64,000 bases of DNA from the NCBI RefSeq assembly GCF_001523745.2, contig NZ_CP013387.1, positions 1,488,001 through 1,552,000 on the forward strand, in the 5' to 3' direction. A program made the position numbers and the translations under genes. Shown in pieces: positions 8,276-19,450 of this stretch (positions are counted from its first letter, which is position 1; every line of letters starts with the position of its first letter). Source of the DNA: Burkholderia mayonis (GTDB lineage: Bacteria; Pseudomonadota; Gammaproteobacteria; Burkholderiales; Burkholderiaceae). The notes below the pieces were generated by a model that did not search any database, had not been told where the DNA came from, and saw only the letters and a program-made list of their open reading frames with translations.

Positions 8276-8716
8276 TCACACATTCGACTTGAACTCGGGC
8301 AGCCGCGCGCCGATGCGCGCCGCCATTTCCGCGCCGAGCGCCTGCAGGCCGCTTGCCGGTCGCACCATCACCTCGAACTCGACGATCTTGCCGTGTTCGT
8401 CGAAGCGGATCAGATCGACGCCCTTCAACTGCTTGTCGCCGACTCGCGCGCTGAACTCGAGCACGACGTTCAGGCCGTCTTCGGTCGCGAGCTGCCGGTG
8501 ATAGACGAAATCGTCGAACACCTTCACGACCGTGCCGATCGCGAGCACGAGCGCCTGCGCGCCTGCATAGGCCGAATGCGCGATCGGCGAACGGAACACC
8601 GCGTTCGGATCGGCGATGTCGGCAAGACCGGTCATGTCGCACGCCGCGACCATCGCGTGCCAGCGCTCGAGCGACAGCCGCACGGCCGGCTGCACGCCGG
8701 CGGGAATCGAAGTCAT
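8276..8716 (-). CDS. SnoaL-like / NTF2-fold protein
   Basis: A 146-residue protein of the NTF2-like superfamily: an N-terminal helix (LERWHAMVAACDMTGLADIA), then DPNAVFRSPIAHSAYAG and a curved-sheet region LNVVLEFSARVGDKQLKGVDLIRFDEHGKIVEFEVMVRP, close to polyketide-cyclase-like and limonene-epoxide-hydrolase-like members. The start is fixed by an AGGAG 7 bases before the ATG. It lies 95 bases downstream of fadH on the same strand and is probably cotranscribed. Many members bind small hydrophobic ligands; enzyme activity cannot be inferred. Confidence 0.75.
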   Translation of the reverse strand: MTSIPAGVQPAVRLSLERWHAMVAACDMTGLADIADPNAVFRSPIAHSAYAGAQALVLAIGTVVKVFDDFVYHRQLATEDGLNVVLEFSARVGDKQLKGVDLIRFDEHGKIVEFEVMVRPASGLQALGAEMAARIGARLPEFKSNV

Positions 8717-8811
8717 GTTGCGTCTCCTTTTCGGTAAGTCGGGTGTGTCGTCATGTGATGCGATGCCGCGCCGCACGAGCCTCCGCTTGCAAGGGCGGCG
8801 AGCGACGCCCG

Positions 8812-10914
<2,103 letters not shown>

Positions 10915-10979
10915 CTAAACGGGCAGGCATCCCTCGATATGGCAAGATGCAAGGGTTTCGACCATCCGCACCATCGTCA

Positions 10980-11537
10980 ATGTCCCTGCCTCACGCGCTG
11001 CTCACCTCCCTCGCCGAACGCCCGGGTTCCGGCTCCGAGCTGACGCGTCGCTTCGACCGCTCGATCGGCTACTTCTGGCACGCGACTCATCAGCAGATCT
11101 ACCGCGAGCTCGCGCGGCTCGAGGACGAAGGCTGGGTCGAGTCGGCGCCCGTCGAGCAGGCGCGCGGGCGCAAGCGCGCGTACCGGATCTTGCCGGCGGG
11201 CCGCAAGGAGCTGAAACGCTGGATCGCGCTGCACGACGATCCGAAGCCGTTGCGCGACGAGTTGATGATCCGGCTGCGCGCGGAGGCGGTCGTCGGACCG
11301 ACCGGGCTCGCCGACGAAATCAGGCGGCGGCTCGAGCTGCATCGGCAAAAGCTCGCGGTCTATCGCGAGATCGAGGCGCGCGATTTCGCGCATGACATGA
11401 ACACGAAGGACCGGCGCTTGCAGCATCTCGTGCTGCACGCGGGGATCATGCAGGAGAGCCTGGGCGTCGAGCTGATGCAGCATGCGCTGGACATTCTGTC
11501 GATGCCGGACGAGAAGTCGAAGCGGCGAAGCACGTGA
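10980..11537 (+). CDS. PadR-family transcriptional regulator
   Basis: A 185-residue protein with the PadR winged helix at the N terminus (SLPHALLTSLAERPGSGSELTRRF, then ATHQQIYRELARLEDEGWV) and the helical PadR C-terminal dimerisation region (DELMIRLRAEAVVG to LQHLVLHAGIMQE). MSLPHALL is the usual family start, so I chose the internal ATG over the upstream one. It is divergent from fadH and probably represses it through the two palindromes in the shared region. Confidence 0.88.
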   Translation: MSLPHALLTSLAERPGSGSELTRRFDRSIGYFWHATHQQIYRELARLEDEGWVESAPVEQARGRKRAYRILPAGRKELKRWIALHDDPKPLRDELMIRLRAEAVVGPTGLADEIRRRLELHRQKLAVYREIEARDFAHDMNTKDRRLQHLVLHAGIMQESLGVELMQHALDILSMPDEKSKRRST

Positions 11538-11547
11538 CGTCGTGCAC

Positions 11548-11567
11548 GCATGCGAGGCGACGCATGC
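11548..11567 (+). other. 7-bp-stem hairpin after the PadR gene
   Basis: GCATGCG and CGCATGC are perfect arms around a 6-base loop, 10 bases after the stop. No T-run follows, so it is a weak terminator candidate at best. Confidence 0.25.
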
Positions 11568-11741
11568 ACACTCGATCATGCAAATCGCGAGCCCGTGCAG
11601 CAAAGAACCGATCGAAGACTCTTGACGGCGATCCACGCCTGCACGCGCCGCAACGGTTACAGTGCCGCGTCCGCACTTCGCGAAGATCGCCGAAAGACAT
11701 CAGAGCGCGTTTCACGCATGCGCAAGCATTCGCGCATGCGT

Positions 11742-11765
11742 GCTCGAATGCTCGAATGCTCGAAT
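11742..11765 (+). repeat. three tandem copies of GCTCGAAT before thiM
   Basis: The octamer GCTCGAAT occurs three times head to tail, ending 18 bases before the thiM ATG and just upstream of its ribosome-binding site. Copy number could vary by slippage and alter the leader. Confidence 0.6.
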
Positions 11766-11783
11766 GCGACGAGGAACCACCAC

Positions 11784-12566
11784 ATGAAATCGATCTCCTG
11801 GAATACGCCGTCCGTCCGCCACGAGTTGGCCGCGCTCAAGCAAGCCGCGCCGTTCGTCTACGGACTCACGAACTACGTCGCGGCGAATCTCAGCGCCAAC
11901 GTATTGCTCGCCGTCGGCGCGGCGCCCGCAATCGGCGCGGCGGCCGACTGGCCCGCACGCTTCGGCGCCGGCGCCGACGCGCTGTGGATCAACACCGCCG
12001 CACTGATGAGCAGCGGCGCCGACACGCTGCGTGCGGCCGCGCGCGCCGCCGCCGAAGCGGATACGCGCTGGGTGCTCGATCCGGTCGCGGTCGGCGCGGG
12101 CGCGCCCGAATACGACGCGATCGTGCGCGACCTGCTCGCGTTCAAGCCGACCGTGATCCGAGGCAACGCGAGCGAGCTGATCGCGCTCGCGGGCGGCGCC
12201 GCGGCCGGCAAAGGCGTCGACACGACTGCGAGCTCGGAAAACGCGCTCGCGTTCATTGGCGATCTCGCGCGGCGCAGCGGCGCGATCGTCGCGGTGAGCG
12301 GGCCGACCGACTATGTGACGGATGGCGTCGACACGCTCGCGATCGCAGGCGGCGACGCACGCTTGACGCGCGTGACGGGGGCCGGATGCGCACTCGGCGC
12401 GTTGATCGCGGCGCTCCTTGCGCAACGCGGCGCGCCGCTGCTCGCGACGGGGGCGGCGCATGCGATCTACGCGATTGCTGCGGAGCGCGCGGCGGAGGCG
12501 CGCGGCACCGCTTCGTTCGCCGTCCGGTTCGTCGACGAATTGTCGTTGCTCGCGCCAGCCGAATAA
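11784..12566 (+). CDS. thiM: hydroxyethylthiazole kinase
   Basis: A 260-residue member of the ThiM/ribokinase-like family. It has the substrate region FVYGLTNYVAANLSANVLLAVGAAP, the GNASELIALAG motif and the ATP/Mg and catalytic region RVTGAGCALGALIAALLA, including the conserved Cys. ThiM phosphorylates 4-methyl-5-(2-hydroxyethyl)thiazole for thiamine salvage. The start follows a GAGGA ribosome-binding site. No other thi genes are adjacent, and no TPP riboswitch elements were recognised in the 246-base leader. Confidence 0.93.
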   Translation: MKSISWNTPSVRHELAALKQAAPFVYGLTNYVAANLSANVLLAVGAAPAIGAAADWPARFGAGADALWINTAALMSSGADTLRAAARAAAEADTRWVLDPVAVGAGAPEYDAIVRDLLAFKPTVIRGNASELIALAGGAAAGKGVDTTASSENALAFIGDLARRSGAIVAVSGPTDYVTDGVDTLAIAGGDARLTRVTGAGCALGALIAALLAQRGAPLLATGAAHAIYAIAAERAAEARGTASFAVRFVDELSLLAPAE

Positions 12567-13161
12567 ATGTTTGAAACGTTTTGCTTGACGAGACGCGCGC
12601 CGTTCACGTATCTCGCGCACGGCCGTCTCGTCCGCCTTCTTCTCCGTCGCATCCGAAGCGCGCCGCGACATGCATGAGGCCGCAATCGAATTCGCGAATC
12701 GGTACCTGCGCCAAGCCCGCCCCTTCATTCCTCATGCTTTAAAACACTCGAAGTTTTTCTCGCCCAGTACCGAATATCGGATGCGATCGTCAATCAGGAA
12801 ATATTCAATAATTTCGCCCATTTGCATATTCCGACATGACGCCGACGCTTGTATTGCGCGCCTGACGCTTGAACAGCCCCCAACATCCAGAATGCAATAG
12901 CGCTTGAATTCCGCCATTGCACGCGATGCAGAAATAAAATGAGTTCCATCAATAAAACACCGCATCGCGCCCCATTCCGACTTTCCAATCCGGAAACAGA
13001 CCCATCAATCTATTTGCAAACTATCTTGCAGCGCATTTATGCTTTTGCAATATAGGCGACAGGCAATGGAAAGAGAGGCAGGCGGAGACGGCGTCCGTTA
13101 ATTAGCATTAGCGAAACACTTGGGCGAAAACCGTGTGCAATCCATGTCCCGAGGGCCGATT
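12567..13161. other. AT-richer intergenic stretch, nothing identified
   Basis: About 600 bases between thiM and the decayed AEC locus. Base composition from about 12720 to 13060 is clearly lower in GC than the flanks, which hints at foreign or eroded DNA. Short frames on both strands here match nothing I know. Confidence 0.4.
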
Positions 13162-14100
13162 ATGTTGACTCTGACTTCCAGCATTTCTGCGCAATCGCTT
13201 CGTCAACCGTTCGACAGCACGTTGCCGCTGACCAAAGTGACGCTGCCCGCCCACTCTCCCCGCACGATGACCGACGACGAGCTATCCGACATGATCGGAA
13301 CCTTCAATCGTTACGCCTTCGTGATTCTCGACTGCGAGGACACATCGACTCGTCGCACGAAGCGCATCGGCCGCATACGGACGGCGCGCGTGCTCGTCCA
13401 CACGTTCGCCGCGGGAGCCGTCGCGCTCGTGTGCTTCGCGGCGCTCGGCGCACTCTTCCTGCGCGTGCTGAAGCTGCCGCTGCGGTAATACATGCCATCG
13501 CTGATGCTGCCCAATACGTCGAATCTCGGCTTGCCCGTCGCGCTTTTCGCGTTCGGCGAGCCAGGTCTGCTGTATGCGGTCGCATTCTCCGCGCTCGTGC
13601 AGATCGGCCATTTCACGATCGGCGTCTGGCTGCTGTCCGGTCATGCATCGTGGAAATCGATCGCTGCGAGCCCGGCGATCTGGGCGGTCGTCGTCGCGCT
13701 CTTCATGGCGTTGAACGGCCTGCACCTGCCCGCGCCGCTCGCGGCGGCCTCGACGCAACTCGGCAACATGGCGCCGCCGCTGATGCTGCTGATGCTCGGC
13801 GCGTCGCTCGCGAACATCCGGCTCGCCGGCTTGCACCGGGTCGCGGTGCTCGCGGTCGTGCGCGTCGCGGGCGGACTCGGCGTCGGGCTCGGGCTCGCGT
13901 ACCTGCTCGGATTGCCGAGCGTCGCGGCGGGCGCGTTCGTCGTTCAATGCACGATGCCCATCGCGGTGCTGAGCCACCTGATCGCACAACAATACGACGG
14001 CCCGACGGAAGACATCGCAGGCATGATCCTCGTGTCGACCGGGCTCGCGCTCGCCGGGCTGCCGTTGATGCTGGCTTCGACGAAACTGGTTGTCGGTTAG
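13162..14100 (+). pseudogene. TauD-like fragment fused to a broken AEC transporter
   Basis: The C-terminal half of an auxin-efflux-carrier (AEC) family permease is plain: ARVLVHTFAAGAVALVCFAALGALF, then PSLMLPNTSNLGLPVALFAFGEPGLLYAV and several membrane helices to the end. The frame is broken by an in-frame TAA at 13486-13488, just where AEC proteins read LRAYLPSL. The N-terminal helices are missing; in their place is about 90 residues ending DDELSDMIGTFNRYAFVILD, which resembles the N terminus of TauD/TfdA dioxygenases. The locus therefore looks like a recombination scar between two genes, then inactivated. Translation from 13492 would give only a 202-residue fragment. Confidence 0.7.
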
Positions 14101-14246
14101 ACGGAGGGGTTCGATTTCCGATTTCCGCCTTTCGGCTGTTCGCGAGCACGGACAGGTCGCGCTGCGCTCAAACGCGAGCGCAGCGCTTGTTCCGCGACGC
14201 AGCGCGCATCCGTTCCGCTTGCGCCGCGCGGCGAGACTGCCGCGCA

Positions 14247-14404
14247 TCAGCGATGCAGCATGATGACGTCGGCGTCGTCCGCATGTTCGAGCAGCAGCCG
14301 GCGAACGCGCGCCTGCAGAGCTCGCGGAACAACGCGGCATCGTCGGGCGACGCGGATGCCGCCACGGCCGAGGTGCAGCCCGCGCGGCGGGCGGCGTCGG
14401 TCAT
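14247..14404 (-). pseudogene. small gene beside DUF2249, one-base frameshift
   Basis: From the ATG at 14404, which overlaps the upstream stop as ATGA, the frame reads MTDAARRAGC to SPDDAALFRE. Moving by one base then gives ALQARVRRLLLEHADDADVIMLHR and a stop at 14247. The 158-base span is one base short of a whole number of codons. The shifted sequence is coherent and helical, so a single-base deletion near 14325 is likely. Its function is unknown; the partner is a DUF2249 gene. Confidence 0.55.
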
Positions 14405-14658
14405 TGGACGATGAAATCGATCACGATCGCCCCGGGTTCGCGCTGCCGGTACTCGATGCCGACCCGCTCGCCATAGTGCAGGCGATTCTGGTTGAAGAGC
14501 GAAAGCTGATCGTGATCGTTGACGAAGTGCATGGTTTCGCCCGACTAAAGCGCATCGAGCGCACCGAAGATCGCCGCATGACGGAATCGCTTCGCGACGC
14601 CACGCGCGTCGAACGAATAGATCGCGGTCGGAGAAAGAGGGAGATGCGGCTGCAACAT
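14401..14658 (-). pseudogene. DUF2249-domain gene with an in-frame amber codon
   Basis: Eighty-five codons from an ATG with AAGGA upstream. The product reads YSFDARGVAKRFRHAAIFGALDAL, stop, SGETMHFVNDHDQLSLFNQ to AIVIDFIVQ, a good match to the DUF2249 fold (DVRG..., PGE, NDHDP). Codon 38 is TAG at 14545-14547 where CAG (Gln) would be natural. DUF2249 proteins are common beside denitrification and oxygen-response genes. The neighbouring frame carries a frameshift, so both look decayed. Confidence 0.65.
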
Positions 14659-15053
14659 GATCGGAAGTCCTTATCGGATGTCACTCGGATGAAGAAACGA
14701 TGGTGCACGTAATGTCCTGCCAGACGAGCCGGCGCGCGCCACTTGATGGACGCGGCGCGGCTGGGATCGATTCGGCATGAATAGATGCATATTGCGAGCA
14801 ACCATTCTATGTGCGCGTTCCAGCTCGCACAACAGCGCTTCGATCCGATCCCATCGCGCAAAGCCGGCGCGATCGGCGTCGCGTTCACCGCGAATCGCCG
14901 CGCCGGTGAGGCGTTCCCGGCAATTCGCGGCGCGCCGACGCCGCGCATGTGCCATTCCGTCGTGCTCGAAAAGATTGATTTCGCTCAACGAATACCGGGG
15001 CCGCTGCCGCAAAATAAATAAATGATCTGTCCAGCACGTCGATGGAGCCGCCG
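14659..15053. other. divergent intergenic region, DUF2249 to UspA
   Basis: A 395-base divergent control region. The only recognised element is the FNR-type box at 14975-14988. Short overlapping frames on both strands here are judged noise. Confidence 0.4.
14975..14988 (+). promoter_or_regulatory. FNR/DNR-type box upstream of UspA
   Basis: TTGATTTCGCTCAA matches the anaerobic consensus TTGAT-N4-ATCAA at nine of ten fixed positions. It lies 65 bases before the usp start, a plausible activating position for the FNR protein encoded at 41.8 kb. Confidence 0.6.
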
Positions 15054-16001
15054 ATGTCCGCCGATACCTCGAACCACGCCCCGTTATCGCAGCCCAAACG
15101 CATTCTCGTCGCGATCGATGCGTCGAAGGCATCGCTGCGCGCAGTCGCCTATCTGAAGCTCGTGGTGCCCGCCGGCGCGACCGTGCGCTTCGTCAGCGTC
15201 GTCGACACGCCGCGCGCGTATACGCTGCCGCACACGTTCGCGCCGTCCGAATTCGCGGCGGCGCACGTCGAGCTCGTCAACGACGCATCGAATGCGCTCG
15301 GCGACGCAACGCATGCGTTCGGCCGCGCCGACGTCGCCGCCGAAACGGCGATCGTCGATCTCGCGAAGAAAGGCGGCGACGTCGTCGACGCCCTCCTCGA
15401 CGAAACGCGTGACTGGGGCGCCGATCTTCTCGTCGTCGGCTCGCGCCAGTCTCAAGGGCTGCTGCGCTGGGTCGACCGCAGCGTGTCCGAACCGCTGTTC
15501 GCGAAGACGGATTGCGCGATCCTCGTCGTGCCGCCCGGCATCGAGATCGCCGAGCATGCGCCGAAGCGCATCATGCTCGCCACCGACGGCAGCCCGATCG
15601 CCACACACGCATTGCGGTACGGCGCGCAATTCGCGACGTCCGACACGCATTTGCGCGCGATCTACGTGATCGACCGCGCGGTGCGACTCACCGATTTCGT
15701 GCCGATCCACGTGCTCGAAGACGCGTTCGTCGAGGAAAGCGAAAAGGCGCTGGCGGTGGCGCGCCAGTTGCTCGACGACGCGCCGGGCCAGTCGAGCGCC
15801 GCAGTCGTCAGCACCGACCGCACGAGCGACGACGTCGCGCACACGATCGTCCGCGAAGCCGATCGCTGGCCCGCCGACCTGCTCGTGATGGGCACGCACG
15901 GCAGACGCGGCGTGTCGCGCTGGCTGCTCGGCAGCATCGCGTTGCGCGTCGCGCGGCTCACGCAGATTCCGCTGCTGCTCGTGCACCGGCCGGCGGCCTG
16001 A
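15054..16001 (+). CDS. tandem universal stress protein (UspA family)
   Basis: A 315-residue protein made of two Usp domains. The first begins KRILVAIDASKASLRAVAYL and ends VVGSRQSQGLLRWVDRSVSEPLFAKTDCAILVVPP. The second begins KRIMLATDGSPIATHALRYG and ends VMGTHGRRGVSRWLLGSIALRVARLTQIPLLLVH. The G-x2-G-x9-GS/V-type ATP-binding pattern is visible best in the second domain. A GGAG 6 bases upstream favours the second ATG over the one at 15042. With the FNR-type box upstream it is probably induced at low oxygen. A strong terminator follows. Confidence 0.9.
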   Translation: MSADTSNHAPLSQPKRILVAIDASKASLRAVAYLKLVVPAGATVRFVSVVDTPRAYTLPHTFAPSEFAAAHVELVNDASNALGDATHAFGRADVAAETAIVDLAKKGGDVVDALLDETRDWGADLLVVGSRQSQGLLRWVDRSVSEPLFAKTDCAILVVPPGIEIAEHAPKRIMLATDGSPIATHALRYGAQFATSDTHLRAIYVIDRAVRLTDFVPIHVLEDAFVEESEKALAVARQLLDDAPGQSSAAVVSTDRTSDDVAHTIVREADRWPADLLVMGTHGRRGVSRWLLGSIALRVARLTQIPLLLVHRPAA

Positions 16002-16011
16002 GGCGCGAAAG

Positions 16012-16036
16012 CGGCCGCTGCGACATGCAGCGGCCG
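16012..16036 (+). terminator. intrinsic terminator of usp
   Basis: A perfect 10-bp stem (CGGCCGCTGC / GCAGCGGCCG) with a 5-base loop, followed by ATTGTTTTG, starts 10 bases after the usp stop. Confidence 0.85.
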
Positions 16037-16444
16037 ATTGTTTTGCTTTGCGAACGTTTGGGCAAACGCGATGGCGCAAGCATTTGGACCTCGTTTCGGT
16101 GTCGGTTCCGACGCGAAGTCAGCTCGCGATTCGGAGTTGCTCAAACGGGATTCGCAAGTGTCGACCACGGCGAAGCAATTCGCCTCTCCCAAACACCGCG
16201 CCCATCGCCGCCGCGCTTTCGCCGCGTCACCATCATCCGGAAACGAAAGGTATCCGCACGCGGCACCCGGCCTCGTCTCCTTCCACGTATTTGATCGAGC
16301 ACCGGCGCTGTCGCTTGCGGTTTTCACCTGCGGCTACCGGCATTGTCCAGAATCCCGAGTCGACGAAACAGCCACATCGACAAAACGCGGTAGCCGCTCG
16401 CCGCCCGCGACTCGCTTCGCTCATTCGCCGGCTCACGCGCTCCG
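16037..16444. other. 408-base region between convergent genes
   Basis: Lies between the usp terminator and the 3' end of the GNAT-like gene. Open frames exist, but none looks like a known family. Confidence 0.35.
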
Positions 16445-16861
16445 CTATGCACCCGAGCGAGGTTTGTCCGCGCCGTCCGTCTTTTCATCGAGCAGCACGG
16501 CCAGTCCGCCCGGCCCGAGCTTGCTCACGCTGACCCAGAAGGGGCCGCCGCCCGGCGTCTCGCCCGTCGGCACGATCGGCACCTTGTAGTAACGGTTCAG
16601 CATCATCAGGAACGCGAGCGCGTAGCCGCGCCGACGCTCCGACGGCGCGATCTCGAGGCTATGCACGTACAGCCGGTCGGTCAGCTGCGAAAGACCGTAT
16701 ATCGCTTCGCCGACTCGCGCGCCTTCCGCATTGCGGATAACTACCGCCCATTTCGCATGCGCCGCGGGCTCGATCTTCGCTTCGGCCGCCTTCGTCTCGA
16801 TTTTGATCGACGGCAGGCGGCGCAGCTTGCGCCAGGCTCGGAAACTTCGCAGTAATCCCAT
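16445..16861 (-). CDS. GNAT-like acetyltransferase-fold protein
   Basis: A 138-residue protein. The centre (KWAVVIRNAEGARVGEAIYGLSQLTDRLYVHSLEIAPSERRRGYALAFLMMLNRYY) has the beta-strand, LEIAPSERRRGYA and following helix of the GNAT acetyl-CoA site (R/Q-x-x-G-x-G/A). The N terminus is basic (MGLLRSFRAWRKLRRLPS) and the last 45 residues are unassigned. The substrate is unknown. It is a single gene converging on usp. Confidence 0.65.
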   Translation of the reverse strand: MGLLRSFRAWRKLRRLPSIKIETKAAEAKIEPAAHAKWAVVIRNAEGARVGEAIYGLSQLTDRLYVHSLEIAPSERRRGYALAFLMMLNRYYKVPIVPTGETPGGGPFWVSVSKLGPGGLAVLLDEKTDGADKPRSGA

Positions 16862-17309
16862 CGACTTCGTGCCTTTTTATTCCGTTGCTCGCTCGGCCGA
16901 AATTGGCTTTGACAGTGAGTTTTCGCGTCTTTCGGGAAACTGGCTGGCGTACGAACTAGGTACAGCTTCGAGCAGGCGCGGCAACTTTTTGTATTTTTCG
17001 ATTCAACAAGAGTGCGATAAAAAGTGCCTGATTGGAAATCAGCAAAAGACGAGAGCGGCGTAGGATTCTGCGCAGCAGATGTAGGAATTCCCTTACGTCA
17101 AAAATGGATATGTTCGCGGGCCGCGTATGCGTTCGCGCCTGACTGCGGCAACGCGCCAATCGAACGGTTTGAGTGTGTCTCGATGTAGGGAGGAATCCGC
17201 AGGTCCGTGCTCGAGATTCGCGTTGTGACGCGGCGGCGCCGCCGCCGGCCCAAATCCCGCCGCCGCCTTTCCCGGCCAGGAACTGCGGAGCGTCGGCGTT
17301 ACGTTGGGA
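16862..17309. other. 448-base intergenic region
   Basis: Contains the promoter region of the GNAT-like gene and the 3' flank of the Ehr operon. An AT-rich patch at 16980-17045 includes the inverted repeat CTGATT-GGA-AATCAG at 17028-17042, whose spacing is one base too long for an FNR box. No gene was seen. Confidence 0.35.
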
Positions 17310-17834
17310 TCAACGCCCGCCCGTGCGCGTATGCGCGAGCGCGCCGCGAATCCCGCGCAGCAGGTCGATCGGCCGCGGCGGGCAGCCCGGAATCGTCAGA
17401 TCGACCGGCACGAGTTTCTCGAGCGGCCCGCACACCGCATAGCTGTCCGCGAACACGCCGCCCGTGCATGCGCAATCGCCCGCCGCGACGACGAGCTTCG
17501 GCGCGGGCGTCGCGTCGTACGCGAGCCGCACGGCGTCCCGCATGTTGAGCGTCAACGGCCCGGTGATCAGCAGCATGTCCGCATGCCGTGGGCTCGCGAC
17601 GAACTTGATCCCCAGCCCTTCGATGTTGTAGTACGGATTGCCGAGCGCATGCAGTTCGAGCTCGCAGCCGTTGCACGAGCCGGCGTCGATCGCGCGGATG
17701 CACAGCGCGCGCCCGAGGATGTCGAGGATGTCCTGCCGGATGGGCTGCGCATCGCGCTGCCACGCGTCCTCGCCGGGCGGCGCGGGCTCGTCCGGCCATC
17801 CGGTGCGTGCGATCTGTCTGATGAGCTGCCACAT
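17310..17834 (-). CDS. hyfI: hydrogenase-4-like Fe-S subunit (HyfI/NuoB family)
   Basis: A 174-residue homologue of the NuoB/PSST and HycG/HyfI subunits. The four ligands of the proximal 4Fe-4S cluster are all present: C54 and C57 in GSCNGCELE, one in GDCACTGGVF and one in IPGCPPRP. It is the last gene of the minus-strand six-gene operon, with its ATG overlapping the large-subunit stop. In related complexes this subunit passes electrons between the large subunit and the membrane arm. Confidence 0.9.
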   Translation of the reverse strand: MWQLIRQIARTGWPDEPAPPGEDAWQRDAQPIRQDILDILGRALCIRAIDAGSCNGCELELHALGNPYYNIEGLGIKFVASPRHADMLLITGPLTLNMRDAVRLAYDATPAPKLVVAAGDCACTGGVFADSYAVCGPLEKLVPVDLTIPGCPPRPIDLLRGIRGALAHTRTGGR

Positions 17835-19447
17835 TACAGGTCGTGCCCCGCGTAGTTCAAGTTGAACGACTTGTTGATCAACGGAAAGTCGGGAACGATG
17901 TTGCCGATGATCGCATGTTCAAGCGCCGGCCAGTTGTGCCACGACGGATCGTGGCAATGGCAGCGCGCAACGTCGCCGCGCGCGCCGAGTTCGAGCGCGA
18001 CGAGCACCGGGCCGCGCCAGCCTTCGATCCAGCCGACGCCGCGCCGCGCATCGTCCGTGCCGCGTCCTGCCGCTCGCGTATCACCCGAGCCGCTCGGCGC
18101 GTCCGCAACGGATGCAACCGGCGCGGCAATCCCGTCGCCAGGCGGATCAGCAAGCAGCGCGCGCATCGCCCGCATCGATTCGTACGTCTCTGCAAAACGC
18201 ACCGCGACCCGCGCGGCGACGTCGCCGCGCTCATCGCTGACGACGTCGACGGGGACCGCATCGTACGGCGCGAGCCGATGGTCGACGCGCGCGTCGCGCG
18301 CCCGCCCGCTCGCGCGCGCGGCGAGCCCGCAGACGCCGAAATGCGCGGCCGTCTGCGCGGTGAGCCGCCCCGTACCCGCGAAGCGGTCCTGCAAGCCGGA
18401 CTGATCGTCGTAGATCGTCTGCATGGCGCGCACCTCGGCCTCGATCCGGTCGCACTGCGCGGCGATCGCCGCGGCGTCGTCCGCCGCGATATCCCGCTCG
18501 ACGCCGCCGGGCACGATTCGCTCCATCAGATAGCGATGCCCGAAGATCCGGTCGTTCAGACGCAGCCAGTCTTCCTTGAGCCGCGAGAACTGCGCGAGGC
18601 CGACCGCGAAGCCCGCGTCGTTGCCGAGCGCGCCGAGGTCGCCGAGATGATTCGCGACGCGCTCGCGCTCGAGCAGCAGCCCGCGCAGCCGCAGCGCGCG
18701 GTCCGGCACACGGATCTTCATCGCCTGTTCGAGCGCCATGCAATACGCCCACGTGAACGCGACCGTCGAATCGCCGGCGACGCGCGCGGCGAGCCGGCTG
18801 CCCGCCAGCGCATCCGCGCGCTCGAACAGCCGCTCGACGCCGCGATGCGCATAGCCGAGCCGTTCTTCGAGCCGCAGCACCTTCTCGCCGACGACCGAAA
18901 AGCGGAAATGGCCGGGCTCGATCACGCCCGCGTGAATCGGCCCGACCGCGATCTCATGCACGCCGTCGCCCGCGACCGGCACGAACGGATAGTCGACCGT
19001 CGCGCCGTCGAAGCGCGCCTGGCCCGCCGCGTTCTTGCGCAGTGGATGGTAATCGTGCGGCCATGCGCCGTGATCGAGCCATGGCCGCGTATCGCCCGCG
19101 CCGCGCGCGCGCAGCCCGACGAGGTCGAAGACCGCGCGCTGCATTCGCGTCGCGCTCGCGAAAAGCGTCGACAGATCCGGGTAGTCTCCCGCTTCGTCCG
19201 TCGCCGGCTCGACCGGCAGCCGCAGCCACAGCAGGCCGTCGTCCAGCTCGTACGCCGCGCACATCTCGAGGCGGCCCGCGACGGGCTCGCCGCCCCATAG
19301 CGTGACGAGCCGCCCGCCCGCTTCGCGGATCGTCGCAGCGGCGCGCGTCCACGCGTCGGCGTCGATCGATGCGAACACGACGCGCGGCTGCCCCGCCGCG
19401 CTCGCCAAGCGCGTTTGGCCGGGAATGTGGAACGATTCGATCCGCAT
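17834..19447 (-). CDS. hyfG: Ehr/hydrogenase-4-like large subunit lacking NiFe cysteines
   Basis: A 537-residue fusion of a NuoC-like 30-kDa domain (about residues 1-165) and a NuoD/HycE-like large-subunit domain (from GPIHAGVIEPGHFRFSVVGE). In real NiFe hydrogenases the first nickel motif is R-x-C-G-x-C; here it is R222-VAGDS, without cysteine. The second motif, D-P-C-x-x-C near the C terminus, is replaced by KSFNLNYAGHDL. All four nickel ligands are absent, so it cannot be a hydrogenase. An insert of about 50 residues near 430-480 (VASVADAPSGSGDTRAAGRGTD) is low-complexity. Known parallels are the energy-converting-hydrogenase-related (Ehr) complexes and the actinobacterial hycE-like operons. 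Confidence 0.88.
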   Translation of the reverse strand: MRIESFHIPGQTRLASAAGQPRVVFASIDADAWTRAAATIREAGGRLVTLWGGEPVAGRLEMCAAYELDDGLLWLRLPVEPATDEAGDYPDLSTLFASATRMQRAVFDLVGLRARGAGDTRPWLDHGAWPHDYHPLRKNAAGQARFDGATVDYPFVPVAGDGVHEIAVGPIHAGVIEPGHFRFSVVGEKVLRLEERLGYAHRGVERLFERADALAGSRLAARVAGDSTVAFTWAYCMALEQAMKIRVPDRALRLRGLLLERERVANHLGDLGALGNDAGFAVGLAQFSRLKEDWLRLNDRIFGHRYLMERIVPGGVERDIAADDAAAIAAQCDRIEAEVRAMQTIYDDQSGLQDRFAGTGRLTAQTAAHFGVCGLAARASGRARDARVDHRLAPYDAVPVDVVSDERGDVAARVAVRFAETYESMRAMRALLADPPGDGIAAPVASVADAPSGSGDTRAAGRGTDDARRGVGWIEGWRGPVLVALELGARGDVARCHCHDPSWHNWPALEHAIIGNIVPDFPLINKSFNLNYAGHDL

Positions 19448-19450
19448 CGC

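Noticed and set aside
11538..11783. TPP riboswitch before thiM
   Set aside because: None of the conserved THI-box elements (such as CUGAGA) is visible in the leader.
12670..12988. Small genes in the region after thiM
   Set aside because: Short frames on both strands overlap each other, lack good ribosome-binding sites and match no family.
17028..17042. FNR box in the GNAT upstream region
   Set aside because: The half-sites TGAT and ATCA are separated by five bases, one too many.
17834..19447. Functional NiFe hydrogenase large subunit
   Set aside because: All four nickel-binding cysteines are absent.
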